A stretch of DNA of 64,000 nt from contig NZ_SGXM01000001.1 of the NCBI RefSeq assembly GCF_004217045.1, forward strand, positions 930,001-994,000, read 5' to 3'. The translations under genes and the position numbers were made by a program. This stretch comes from Cupriavidus agavae (lineage in GTDB: Bacteria; Pseudomonadota; Gammaproteobacteria; Burkholderiales; Burkholderiaceae). The notes below the pieces were generated by a model. The model did no database searches, was not told the DNA's origin, and saw only the letters and a list, made by a program, of their open reading frames with translations. Below are positions 24,371 to 35,687 of the stretch, in pieces (the first letter of the stretch is position 1; the number at the start of each line of letters is the position of its first letter).

Positions 24371-25786
24371 ATGGCGCAGAGCGTTGCAGATGTGATGAAG
24401 CTCGTGAAGGAAAACGACGTCAAGTTCGTCGACTTCCGTTTCACGGATACCAAGGGCAAGGAACAGCACGTTTCGGTGCCGACGTCGCACTTCGACGAAG
24501 ACAAGTTCGAAAGCGGCCACGCCTTTGACGGTTCGTCCATCGCCGGCTGGAAGGGTATCGAAGCATCGGACATGCTGCTGATGCCGGACTCGGGTACCGC
24601 GTACATCGACCCGTTCTATGAAGAACCGACCCTGGTCCTGACCTGCGACGTGATCGAACCGTCGGACGGCAAGGGCTACGACCGCGACCCGCGCTCGATC
24701 GCCAAGCGCGCCGAAGCCTACCTGAAGAGCACCGGCCTGGGCGACACCGCCTTCTTCGGTCCGGAACCCGAGTTCTTCATTTTCGACGGCGTGACCTGGA
24801 ACATCGACATGCAGGGCTGCTCGGTGAAGATCCAGTCGGAAGAAGCACCGTGGTCGTCGGCCAAGGAATTCGAGCACGGCAACAGCGGCCACCGTCCGGG
24901 CAAGAAGGGCGGCTACTTCCCGGTTGCCCCGATCGACACGTTCCAGGACATGCGTTCGGAGATGTGCCTGATCCTGGAATCGCTGGGCATCCCCGTTGAA
25001 GTGCACCACCACGAAGTGGCTGGCCAGGGCCAGAACGAAATCGGCACGCGTTTCAGCACGCTGGTGCAGCGCGCCGACTGGACGCAGCTGCAGAAGTACG
25101 TGATCCAGAACGTGGCGCACACCTATGGCAAGACCGCCACGTTCATGCCGAAGCCGGTCGTGGGCGACAACGGCTCGGGCATGCACGTGCACCAGTCCGT
25201 GTGGAAGGACGGCCAGAACCTGTTCGCGGGCAACGGCTACGCCGGCCTGTCGGAATTCGCGCTGTACTACATCGGCGGCATCATCAAGCACGCCCGCGCG
25301 CTGAACGCCATCACCAACCCGGGTACGAACTCGTACAAGCGCCTGGTGCCGGGCTTCGAAGCCCCGGTCAAGCTGGCCTACTCGGCCCGCAACCGCTCGG
25401 CCTCGATCCGCATTCCGTACGTGGCCAACCCGAAGGGCCGCCGTATCGAGACGCGCTTCCCGGATCCGCTGATGAACCCGTACCTGGGCTTCTCGGCACT
25501 GCTGATGGCTGGCCTGGACGGCGTGATGAACAAGATCCACCCGGGCGAAGCGGCTGACAAGAACCTGTACGACCTGCCGCCGGAAGAAGACGCGAAGATC
25601 CCGACCGTCTGCTCGAGCCTCGACCAGTCGCTGGAGTACCTGGACAACGACCGCGAGTTCCTGACGCGCGGCGGTGTGTTCTCGAACTCGATGATCGACG
25701 CCTACATCGAACTCAAGATGGAAGAAGTCACGCGTTTCCGCATGACGACTCACCCGATCGAGTTCGACATGTACTACTCGCTGTAA
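24371..25786 (+). CDS. glnA: glutamine synthetase, type I
   Basis: A 471-residue enzyme that makes glutamine from glutamate, ammonia and ATP. It starts [21 protein letters not shown] after an AGGAGA site. The beta-Grasp region contains [11 protein letters not shown], the catalytic domain holds the metal ligands in [11 protein letters not shown] and the [10 protein letters not shown] loop, and [10 protein letters not shown] is the adenylylation loop with its target tyrosine. Activity is therefore probably controlled by GlnE, with transcription by NtrC and sigma-54 (sites upstream). The frame is open further upstream but the family start is clear. Confidence 0.97.
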   Translation: MAQSVADVMKLVKENDVKFVDFRFTDTKGKEQHVSVPTSHFDEDKFESGHAFDGSSIAGWKGIEASDMLLMPDSGTAYIDPFYEEPTLVLTCDVIEPSDGKGYDRDPRSIAKRAEAYLKSTGLGDTAFFGPEPEFFIFDGVTWNIDMQGCSVKIQSEEAPWSSAKEFEHGNSGHRPGKKGGYFPVAPIDTFQDMRSEMCLILESLGIPVEVHHHEVAGQGQNEIGTRFSTLVQRADWTQLQKYVIQNVAHTYGKTATFMPKPVVGDNGSGMHVHQSVWKDGQNLFAGNGYAGLSEFALYYIGGIIKHARALNAITNPGTNSYKRLVPGFEAPVKLAYSARNRSASIRIPYVANPKGRRIETRFPDPLMNPYLGFSALLMAGLDGVMNKIHPGEAADKNLYDLPPEEDAKIPTVCSSLDQSLEYLDNDREFLTRGGVFSNSMIDAYIELKMEEVTRFRMTTHPIEFDMYYSL

Positions 25787-25836
25787 AGCGCGTCGTGCGT
25801 TGCCAGGTTGCGACCGGGCAACAGTTGCACCAGGAA

Positions 25837-25865
25837 GGGGCGGCTTCGGCTGTCCCTTTTTGTTT
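25837..25865 (+). terminator. intrinsic terminator after glnA
   Basis: GGGGCGGC, a TTCG tetraloop and GCTGTCCC (two G-U pairs) form an 8-bp stem, followed by TTTTTGTTTT. It separates glnA from the downstream genes, which may be reached partly by read-through. Confidence 0.8.
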
Positions 25866-25910
25866 TGCGGCAGCGTTGATCGCTAGAATGAGGCTCTTTT
25901 CCCAACCTTC

Positions 25911-26498
25911 ATGTCGACGTTCATGAAAGCGATTTCCAACCAGACGGACGGCCGCGCCGCCAGCGTGCCGATGCACCAGATGCGGGTGGGTTTCACCATT
26001 CTGGTGATGGCCATGGCCGGCGTGCTGGCGGGATGGAGCCTGCCGGCCCCGGCGCAGTCCTCGGATGTCTACCTGTGCAAGGGCGCGGGCGGCGTTCCCG
26101 AGTACCGCAACGGCAATCCCGGCAACAGCAAGGACTGCAAGCGCCTGAGCCTGCCCGATGTGGTCACGGTGCCCGGCACCCGGACCAGCGGCGGCACGGC
26201 GTCCGGTGGCGCCCGGCCGGCGGCCACGTCGCCGGCGGCGTTCCCCCGCGTGGACAGCGCCACGCAGAAGAGCCGCGACAGCGAGCGCCGTGGCGTGCTG
26301 GAGCAGGAACTGCAGAGCGAGGAAGCCCGCCTGGCCGGCCTGCGCGCCGAGTACAACAACGGCGAGCCCGAGCGCCAGGGCGGCGAGCGCAACTATCAGA
26401 AATATCTCGATCGCACGGCCAAGCTGCGCGATGACGTGGCCCGCAGCGAGGCCAACGTGGCATCGCTGCGCCGCGAACTGTCGAACCTGAAGGATTGA
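25911..26498 (+). CDS. small secreted DUF4124-type protein with coiled-coil tail
   Basis: A 195-residue protein of unknown function. A hydrophobic stretch (VGFTILVMAMAGVLAGWSL) followed by PAPAQS looks like a signal peptide. The mature N-terminus (SSDVYLCKGAGGVPEYRN ending in DCKRL) resembles the short DUF4124 domain with two cysteines. A Pro/Ala linker leads to a charged C-terminal coiled coil of about 70 residues. It sits five bases before ntrB, so it is probably part of that transcript. The true start may be one of several methionines; a TAGAAT -10 candidate lies at 25884-25889, just upstream. Confidence 0.75.
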   Translation: MSTFMKAISNQTDGRAASVPMHQMRVGFTILVMAMAGVLAGWSLPAPAQSSDVYLCKGAGGVPEYRNGNPGNSKDCKRLSLPDVVTVPGTRTSGGTASGGARPAATSPAAFPRVDSATQKSRDSERRGVLEQELQSEEARLAGLRAEYNNGEPERQGGERNYQKYLDRTAKLRDDVARSEANVASLRRELSNLKD

Positions 26499-26503
26499 AG
26501 CCC

Positions 26504-27664
26504 ATGCGTCGCCTGATTCGCGGAGTCTCACGCAAGGTCACCGGCGCGGACCGCAGGGAGTCTGCCGCCCCGGAGCCGCGTGAGGCCGAGGTACTGCCGC
26601 TGGGCGACGTGGCGTATCACCCGGGCCTCGACGTGGTGGCCAACCCGGTGCTGCTGGTGCGCCAGCCGGGCCTGCGCGTGGTGTACGCCAACCCGGCCGC
26701 CGAGGCGAGCTTCGCCGTGTCGCGCAAGGCCATGGTGGAGCTGGCGCTGCCGGACCTGTTCGGCGTGTCGGAAGAGCTTGACGCGATGATCGAGTCGGTC
26801 ATCGGCCGGCAGGTCGACGTGCGCCGCCAGGACCTGGTGCTGCGCCCGCCGCTGCAGGAGGCGCTGCACGCCCACGTGGTGATCGGCGGCATCGAGGGCA
26901 GCGCCAGTACCGTGCTGGTGGAGGTCTTGCCCAACGAGCAGAAGGTCAGGAGCGACCGCGAGGAACGCATCCTGGACCTGACCTCGGCCAACAAGGAACT
27001 GATCCGCAACCTGGCGCACGAGATCAAGAATCCGCTCGGCGGCATCCGCGGGGCGGCCCAGTTGCTGGAATTCGAACTGCCCGAGCGGGCGCTGCGCGAG
27101 TACACCCAGGTCATCATCAAGGAGTCCGACCGGCTGCAGACGCTGGTGGACCGGCTGCTGGAGCCGCACCGGCATCCGCACATCGTCTCGGAACTCAATA
27201 TCCACGAGGTGCTGGAGCGCGTGCGCTCGGTGGTGCTGGCCGAGTTCCCGAACGGGCTGGAGATCGTGCGCGACTACGACGCCAGCCTGCCTGACCTGCG
27301 CGGCGACATGGAACAGCTGATCCAGGCCGTGCTGAACATCGTCCACAACGCGGCGCAGGCGCTGCACGAACGCATCGCGGCGGGCGATGCCCAGATCGTG
27401 CTGCGCACCCGCGTGGCCCGCCAGGTCACGATTGCCAAGCGTTTGTACAAGCTGGCATTGGACTTGCATGTGACAGATAACGGCCCGGGCATCCCCGAGG
27501 ATATTCGCGAACGCATCTTCTACCCACTGGTGTCGGGCAGGGATGGCGGAAGCGGTCTCGGTCTCACACTCGCTCAAACCTTCGTGCAGCAGCACGAGGG
27601 CTTGATCGAATGCGAGAGCCGGCCGGGCTGCACCGACTTCCGTATCCTGCTGCCGCTGCACTGA
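26504..27664 (+). CDS. glnL: nitrogen regulation sensor kinase/phosphatase NtrB
   Basis: A 386-residue cytoplasmic histidine kinase without membrane segments. A PAS domain spans about residues 45-150, the H-box is NLAHEIKNPLGGIRGAAQLL with the phosphorylated His, and the ATP-binding domain has VHNAAQAL (N-box), VTDNGPGIP (G1) and GGSGLGLTLA (G2). NtrB phosphorylates or dephosphorylates NtrC according to PII signalling of nitrogen status. The ATG at 26504 follows the previous gene by five bases; a TTG three codons earlier is possible but less likely. Confidence 0.95.
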   Translation: MRRLIRGVSRKVTGADRRESAAPEPREAEVLPLGDVAYHPGLDVVANPVLLVRQPGLRVVYANPAAEASFAVSRKAMVELALPDLFGVSEELDAMIESVIGRQVDVRRQDLVLRPPLQEALHAHVVIGGIEGSASTVLVEVLPNEQKVRSDREERILDLTSANKELIRNLAHEIKNPLGGIRGAAQLLEFELPERALREYTQVIIKESDRLQTLVDRLLEPHRHPHIVSELNIHEVLERVRSVVLAEFPNGLEIVRDYDASLPDLRGDMEQLIQAVLNIVHNAAQALHERIAAGDAQIVLRTRVARQVTIAKRLYKLALDLHVTDNGPGIPEDIRERIFYPLVSGRDGGSGLGLTLAQTFVQQHEGLIECESRPGCTDFRILLPLH

Positions 27665-27722
27665 TCGCCGGGCGTTCCACGGCGCCCTGGTGCGCCCGGC
27701 GGCGGGTCACACGGGAGACTCC

Positions 27723-29300
<1,578 letters not shown>

Positions 29301-29325
29301 GTGATGTGAATTCACTCATTGTTGT

Positions 29326-29356
29326 CTCCCCTCTCCCGCCGTGCGGGAGAGGGGAG
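29326..29356. repeat. REP-like palindrome between convergent glnG and HAD genes
   Basis: A perfect 14-bp stem (CTCCCCTCTCCCGC at 29326-29339 and its complement at 29343-29356) with a three-base loop. The flank GGGGAGCAAA matches other copies. Located between two gene ends, it may serve as a bidirectional 3' hairpin. Confidence 0.85.
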
Positions 29357-29367
29357 CAAACCAGCAG

Positions 29368-30174
29368 TTATTGAAGCCCTCGCGCCCGCAGCAGCCTCTC
29401 CGCCATCTCCGCGAATCCCTCTCCACCCGCCGCATCCGTGATGTAAGCAGGCTTCATCGGCAGCTTGTCGAGAATGTCCCGGACATTGGCCACGCCTACC
29501 GACAGCGGGAAATGTCCGAACATTGCCACGTCATTGGCCGAGTCGCCGATGAACAGCCATTCGTCGCGGTTCGCGTCGACCTCGTCCCCAAGCAGTTCCT
29601 TCACGCACAGCCGGCTCATCGACAGCTTGTCGTGCCGCCCGAACCAGCCATTGACGTGGATCGAGCTGACCGTGGCGGTCATGCCGGCGTCGCGCATCAT
29701 CGTGGCGATCCGCTCCACGGCGGCCGGGGGCAGCGGGGCCACGTCCTCGGCATGGTCGATGGCCAGGTCGGCGGCGTGCCACGCCTGGTCCGACGCCAGC
29801 GCGCAGCCGGGCACCTCGCGCAGGATTTCCTGGCCCAGCGCGTGGATGCGATACAGGTTGGCGTCGCGCGTGGCGGCATCGTCCAGGAAGCGCGTCACGA
29901 GCTTGTTATCGACAAGATGTGAATAGAAGGCCCCGTTTTCGCCGATGATTGCATCCACGGGCCACAGCCGCACCAGGATCTCGGCCCACGCGATGCAGCG
30001 GCCGGTGACCGGAATCACATGCAGGCCGGCGCGTGCCAGGCGGTCCAGCGCGAGGTAGGTCGGGGCCGGCAGCCGGCCGTCGGTGGTCAGCGTGCCGTCG
30101 ATGTCGGTCAGGATGCCGCGCACGCGGCGGAGCGCGGCGTCGGGAAGCGAGGCGAAGGGAATCGGTACGGTCAT
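29368..30174 (-). CDS. HAD-superfamily phosphatase (class IIB, Cof-like)
   Basis: A 268-residue cytoplasmic phosphatase. Motif I is [13 protein letters not shown] with the nucleophile and general acid Asp pair; motif II is PVTGR; motif IV is [12 protein letters not shown] with the magnesium ligands. The large cap between motifs II and III places it in subclass IIB, which includes sugar phosphatases such as Cof and sucrose- or phosphoglycerate-type enzymes. The substrate cannot be told. It stands alone, convergent with ntrC and divergent from ugpB. Confidence 0.85.
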   Translation of the reverse strand: MTVPIPFASLPDAALRRVRGILTDIDGTLTTDGRLPAPTYLALDRLARAGLHVIPVTGRCIAWAEILVRLWPVDAIIGENGAFYSHLVDNKLVTRFLDDAATRDANLYRIHALGQEILREVPGCALASDQAWHAADLAIDHAEDVAPLPPAAVERIATMMRDAGMTATVSSIHVNGWFGRHDKLSMSRLCVKELLGDEVDANRDEWLFIGDSANDVAMFGHFPLSVGVANVRDILDKLPMKPAYITDAAGGEGFAEMAERLLRARGLQ

Positions 30175-30303
30175 GGCGGCGCATTGTAGCCGCCGCCGCC
30201 CCGGCGCGGCGTCCGCCGTTGCCGCGCGTCAATATGCCGCAACATTCTCGCCGGCAAGAGGGGTTTGCCCTGTTTTCCATGACAGAGAGGGGGCGTAACA
30301 TGC

Positions 30304-30326
30304 CTGTCACAAAAAATGCATACAGT
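30304..30326 (+). promoter_or_regulatory. candidate Pho-type promoter of ugpB
   Basis: CTGTCAC at 30304-30310 equals a Pho-box half (CTGTCAT) at six of seven bases, and TACAGT at 30321-30326 is a -10 candidate ten bases later, the usual Pho geometry. The partner half-site upstream is poor, so certainty is low. Confidence 0.35.
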
Positions 30327-30380
30327 CGGTCGCTTTTTCAAGAAAATCGCGGACCGAACCAGCCTCAGGAGAAACGCCCG

Positions 30381-31691
30381 ATGTCCATGCCACGCACCGT
30401 GTTGAAGTTCGCCGCCGTTGCCAGCCTCGCGCTGGCCGGCACCGCCCACGCCGCCGTCGAGATCCAGTGGTGGCACGCCATGGCGGGGGCGCTGAACGAC
30501 AAGGTCAACGAGATCGCCACCAAGTTCAACGCCAGCCAGTCCGAGTACAAGATCGTGCCGGTCAACAAGGGGAACTACGACGAAGCCATGGCGGCCGGCA
30601 TCGCGGCCTTCCGCGCGGGCAGCGCCCCGGCCATCCTGCAGGTGTTCGAAGTCGGCACGGCCACGATGATGAGCGCCAAGGGCGCCATCAAGCCCGTCTC
30701 CGTGGTGATGAAGGACGCCGGCGAGAAGTTCGACCAGAAGGCCTACATCCCGGCCGTGGCCGGTTACTACACCTCGTCCAAGGGCGAGATGCTGTCGTTC
30801 CCGTTCAACAGCTCGACCACGGTCTTCTATTACAACAAGGACGCCTTCAAGAAGGCCGGCCTGAACGAAGCCCCGAAGACCTGGCCCGAAGTGATGCAGT
30901 ATTCGGCCAAGCTCAAGGCGGCCGGCGTGAACTGTGCCTACACCACCGACTGGCAGAGCTGGGTGCACCTGGAAAGCTTCTCGGCCTGGCACAACACGCT
31001 GTTCGCGACCAAGAACAACGGCTTCGGCGGCACCGACGCCCGCCTGGTGTTCAACAGCCCGCTGCACGTCAAGCACATCACCAACCTGCAGGACATGGTC
31101 AAGAAAGGCTACTTCAGCTACGGCGGCCGCAAGGCGGAGTCGCAGGCCAAGTTCTATAACGGCGAGTGCGCGATGTTCACGGGCTCGTCGGCCTCGCTCG
31201 CCAACATTCGTAAAAACGCCAAATTCCAGTTCGGCGTGGCCCAGTTGCCGTACTACGCCGATGTGCAGGGCGCCCCGCAGAACACGATCATCGGCGGCGC
31301 ATCGCTGTGGGTAATGGGCGGCAAGAAGGCCGAGGAGTACAAGGGCGTGGCCAAGTTCTTCACGTTCCTGTCCAAGCCTGACATCCAGGCCGACTGGCAC
31401 CAGGCCACCGGCTACCTGCCGCTGACGATGGAAGCCTACGAGCTGACGAAGAAGTCGGGCTACTACGACAAGAACCCGGGCGCCGACGTCTCTGTGCAGC
31501 AGATGATCGTCAAGACCACTGACAAGTCGCGCGGCGTGCGCCTGGGCAACCTGGTGCAGATCCGCACGGTCATCGACGAGGAACTCGAAGCGGTGTGGGC
31601 CGGCAAGAAGGAGCCGAAGGCGGCGCTCGACGCAGCCATCGCCCGTGGCAACGAGCAACTGGAGCGCTTCCAGAAGACCGCGAAGGAATAA
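30381..31691 (+). CDS. ugpB: glycerol-3-phosphate ABC transporter, periplasmic binding protein
   Basis: A 436-residue solute-binding protein with signal peptide ([20 protein letters not shown], cleavage after AHA). The mature protein starts [20 protein letters not shown], typical of UgpB in the family-1 binding proteins, and holds the [15 protein letters not shown] and [12 protein letters not shown] ligand-loop regions. It captures sn-glycerol-3-phosphate (or glycerophosphodiesters) and delivers it to UgpAE. The ATG at 30381 follows AGGAGA at good spacing. It is first in ugpBAECQ. Confidence 0.93.
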   Translation: MSMPRTVLKFAAVASLALAGTAHAAVEIQWWHAMAGALNDKVNEIATKFNASQSEYKIVPVNKGNYDEAMAAGIAAFRAGSAPAILQVFEVGTATMMSAKGAIKPVSVVMKDAGEKFDQKAYIPAVAGYYTSSKGEMLSFPFNSSTTVFYYNKDAFKKAGLNEAPKTWPEVMQYSAKLKAAGVNCAYTTDWQSWVHLESFSAWHNTLFATKNNGFGGTDARLVFNSPLHVKHITNLQDMVKKGYFSYGGRKAESQAKFYNGECAMFTGSSASLANIRKNAKFQFGVAQLPYYADVQGAPQNTIIGGASLWVMGGKKAEEYKGVAKFFTFLSKPDIQADWHQATGYLPLTMEAYELTKKSGYYDKNPGADVSVQQMIVKTTDKSRGVRLGNLVQIRTVIDEELEAVWAGKKEPKAALDAAIARGNEQLERFQKTAKE

Positions 31692-31764
31692 GGTCCGCGG
31701 GGTCGGAAAACCCTGAAACCTGAAGCGGGCGGCGGCCACTACCGTCGCCCGCTTGCGTTGTGGT

Positions 31765-31782
31765 ATCGGAATCGGAATCGGA
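31765..31782 (+). repeat. three tandem ATCGGA units just before ugpA
   Basis: ATCGGA is repeated three times at 31765-31782, followed by a diverged TCGGGA unit and the small dyad CGGGA-A-TCCCG, ending eight bases before the ugpA start. It occupies the place where a ribosome site would be expected. Confidence 0.7.
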
Positions 31783-31797
31783 TCGGGAATCCCGAAG

Positions 31798-32679
31798 ATG
31801 GAAAAACGCGTAGTGTTCCGGTCGCCGTGGCTGCCGTATCTGCTGGTGTTGCCGCAGATCGTCATCACGCTGGTCTTTTTCTTCCTGCCGGCCGGGCAGG
31901 CGCTGTGGCAGTCGCTGCTGCAGCAGGATGCCTTCGGCATCAACCTCGACTTCGTCGGGCTCGACAACTTCGTGACGCTCTGGAAGGACCCGCAGTACGT
32001 GGAGTCGTTCCAGATCACCGGCATGTTTGCGGTGGGCGTGACCGTGGTGGGGCTGTCGGTGGCGCTGCTGCTGGCCTACTTCGCCGACCGGGTGGTGCGC
32101 GCCGCCACCGGCTACAAGACGCTGCTGATCTGGCCGTACGCAGTGGCCCCGGCCATGGCCGGCGTGCTCTGGATGTTCATGTTCAACCCGACGCTCGGCG
32201 TGGTCTCGTACGCGCTGCGGGCGATGGGCGTGGACTGGAACTTCCTGCTCAACGGCAACCAGGCGCTGCTGCTCGTGGTGCTGGCCGCCGCCTGGAAGCA
32301 GATCAGCTACAACTTCCTGTTCTTCCTGGCGGGATTGCAGAGCATTCCGAAATCGCTGATCGAGGCGGCTGCCATTGACGGGGCGGGGCCGTGGAAGCGC
32401 TTCTGGTCCATCGTATTTCCTTTACTTTCGCCGACCACGTTCTTCCTGCTGGTCATCAACGTGGTCTACGCGTTCTTCGATACCTTCGCGATCATCGACG
32501 CCGTGACCCATGGCGGCCCGTTCAACTCGACCAATACGCTGGTCTACAAGGTGTTCCATGACGGCTTCCGGGGCATGGACATCGGCGGCTCGGCGGCCCA
32601 GTCGGTGGTGCTGATGGTGATCGTGATCGCGCTGACCGTGGTGCAGTTCCGCTTCGTGGAACGCAAGGTCCAGTACTGA
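31798..32679 (+). CDS. ugpA: glycerol-3-phosphate ABC transporter permease UgpA
   Basis: A 293-residue inner membrane permease with six hydrophobic segments starting [20 protein letters not shown]. The EAA loop that docks with the ATPase is [22 protein letters not shown]. Together with UgpE it forms the translocation channel. The ATG at 31798 is the family start; upstream codons in frame come from a short tandem repeat. There is no clear ribosome site. It lies 106 bp after ugpB. Confidence 0.95.
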   Translation: MEKRVVFRSPWLPYLLVLPQIVITLVFFFLPAGQALWQSLLQQDAFGINLDFVGLDNFVTLWKDPQYVESFQITGMFAVGVTVVGLSVALLLAYFADRVVRAATGYKTLLIWPYAVAPAMAGVLWMFMFNPTLGVVSYALRAMGVDWNFLLNGNQALLLVVLAAAWKQISYNFLFFLAGLQSIPKSLIEAAAIDGAGPWKRFWSIVFPLLSPTTFFLLVINVVYAFFDTFAIIDAVTHGGPFNSTNTLVYKVFHDGFRGMDIGGSAAQSVVLMVIVIALTVVQFRFVERKVQY

Positions 32680-32698
32680 CAGGCACAGGAGAAACGCA

Positions 32699-33547
32699 AT
32701 GGTAGAACGTCGTCCTGTACTGGACTTCATCACCCACCTGGTGCTGATCCTCGGCATCGTGGTGGTGGCATTCCCGGTGTACCTGACCTTCGTGGCGTCC
32801 ACGCTGACCGCCGAGCAGGTGCTCGACGCGCCGATGACGCTGCTGCCGGGCAGCCACCTGATCGAGAACTATCGCACGGTGCTGTTCCAGGGCGTCGGCG
32901 AGGCCGCGTCGCCGGTCTCCACGATGATGAAGAACAGCCTGATCATGGCGCTCGGCATCGCGATCGGGAAGATTGCCATCTCGATCATCTCGGCTTTTGC
33001 AATCGTGTATTTCCGATTTCCGCTGCGCAAGACGTTCTTCTGGATGATCTTCATCACGCTGATGCTGCCGGTGGAAGTGCGGATCCTGCCTACCTACAAG
33101 GTGGTGTCGGATCTCGGCATGCTGGACAGCTACTTCGGCCTGACCATCCCGATCATCGCCTCGGCCACGGCCACGTTCCTGTTCCGCCAGTTCTTCCTGA
33201 CGATTCCCGACGAACTGGCCGAGGCTGCGCGCATCGACGGCGCCGGCCCGCTGCGGTTCTTCTGGGACGTGGTGCTGCCGCTCTCGCGCACCAGCATCGC
33301 GGCGCTGTTCGTGATCCAGTTCATCTACGGCTGGAACCAGTATCTCTGGCCGCTGCTGATCACCACGCAGAAATCGATGACGCCGGTGGTGGTGGGCGTG
33401 ACGCAGATGGTGTCGCGCTCGGGCGATGCCGCCACGGACTGGAACCTCGTGATGGCCACGGTGATGCTGGCGATGGTCCCGCCGGCGGTGGTCGTGATCC
33501 TGATGCAACGCTGGTTCGTCAAGGGCCTCGTGGAAACGGAAAAATAA
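32699..33547 (+). CDS. ugpE: glycerol-3-phosphate ABC transporter permease UgpE
   Basis: A 282-residue permease with six hydrophobic segments. The EAA loop is [21 protein letters not shown], and the C-terminal KGLVETEK end is typical. It pairs with UgpA in the membrane. The ATG at 32699 follows AGGAGA, the same ribosome-site sequence as ugpB. It lies 19 bp after ugpA and eight bases before ugpC. Confidence 0.95.
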   Translation: MVERRPVLDFITHLVLILGIVVVAFPVYLTFVASTLTAEQVLDAPMTLLPGSHLIENYRTVLFQGVGEAASPVSTMMKNSLIMALGIAIGKIAISIISAFAIVYFRFPLRKTFFWMIFITLMLPVEVRILPTYKVVSDLGMLDSYFGLTIPIIASATATFLFRQFFLTIPDELAEAARIDGAGPLRFFWDVVLPLSRTSIAALFVIQFIYGWNQYLWPLLITTQKSMTPVVVGVTQMVSRSGDAATDWNLVMATVMLAMVPPAVVVILMQRWFVKGLVETEK

Positions 33548-33555
33548 GGTCAAGC

Positions 33556-34643
<1,088 letters not shown>

Positions 34644-34647
<4 letters not shown>

Positions 34648-35396
34648 CCGAAGCGGCCTGGCCCTATCCGCGCCACATCGCCCATCGCGGCGCCGGCAAG
34701 CTGGCGCCCGAGAACACGCTGGCCGCGTTCCGGCATGGCGCGTCCTTCGGCTACCGGATGTTCGAGTTCGACGTGAAGCTGTCCGGCGACGGCAAGGCGG
34801 TGCTCATGCATGACGCCACGCTGGACCGCACCACCTCGGGCAGTGGCCGCGTCGATGCCCTGGCATTGGGCGAACTGGCCGCGCTCGATGCCGGCAGCTG
34901 GCACGGCCCCGCATTCGCGGGCGAACCGGTGCCGACGCTGGCGGCCATCGCCCGCTACACGCAGGCCAACGGCTTCCTGGTCAACATCGAGATCAAGCCG
35001 GTGCCCGGAGCCGAGTACCGGACCGGCGCTGCGGTGGCGCTTGATGCACTTTCGTTGTGGAAGGACGCGGCGGTGCCGCCGCTGCTCTCGTCGTTCTCCG
35101 AAACCGCGCTCGAAGCGGCCCGGCTGGCCGCGCCCGGACTGCCGCGCGCACTGCTGCTCGACAGGCTGCCGCCGGACTGGCTCGGGCGCCTGCACCGGCT
35201 GGGATGCGTGGCGCTGGATGCCAACCACCGCGAACTCGACGCGGCGGTCATCGGCCAGGCCCATGCGGCCGGGTTCAAGGTGCTGTGCTACACGGTCAAC
35301 GACCCGGCCCGCGCGGCCGACCTGCTGGACTGGGGCCTGGACGGGCTGATTACCGATGCGGTGGACACCATCGCGCCGGATCGTACGGGCGCCTGA
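34644..35396 (+). CDS. ugpQ: glycerophosphodiester phosphodiesterase UgpQ
   Basis: A 250-residue cytoplasmic enzyme that hydrolyses glycerophosphodiesters to glycerol-3-phosphate and an alcohol. The active-site pattern is intact: [18 protein letters not shown] (first His and Arg), [17 protein letters not shown] (Glu, Asp, second His) and NIEIKP (metal ligand). It lets the cell use the diesters imported by UgpBAEC. It is translationally coupled to ugpC and ends the operon. Confidence 0.95.
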
Positions 35397-35465
35397 TCAA
35401 AGTGTCTCGATTTTGCATCACGAAAAGTCCCCACTGTCGATGGGATATCGTGCTATTCTTTTGCG

Positions 35466-35687
35466 AGTGAAGACTTAGGTCCTTCCCCGCACAACTGGCC
35501 CTTTCGGGTCTGGCGGTGAGGCCGAAGACCAACGGCACCCCGGGGCGACCCGCCGGTGCCGTTCGTTCAAGGTGTCACGGTTGGAACCCCCAAGAGTTGT
35601 TTGCAATCCGCTAACCGGTCAAGCCGTGTCGCGGAAGGTTGATGAACCCGCTTAACTCCGGCAGACCCGGAGAATAGTGAGCGCCCC
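35466..35687 (+). ncRNA. structured 5' leader of sucA (resembles the Burkholderiales sucA RNA motif)
   Basis: About 220 bases before sucA lack a gene but hold clear dyads. AACGGCACC at 35531-35539 pairs with GGTGCCGTT at 35555-35563. CTCCGG at 35656-35661 pairs with CCGGAG at 35667-35672, hiding the only purine-rich ribosome-site candidate. A conserved cis-acting RNA named the sucA motif is known upstream of sucA in Burkholderiales and overlaps the ribosome site, which fits position and design. Assignment rests on location and hairpins, not on an alignment. A TATTCT -10 candidate lies at 35454-35459. Confidence 0.55.
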
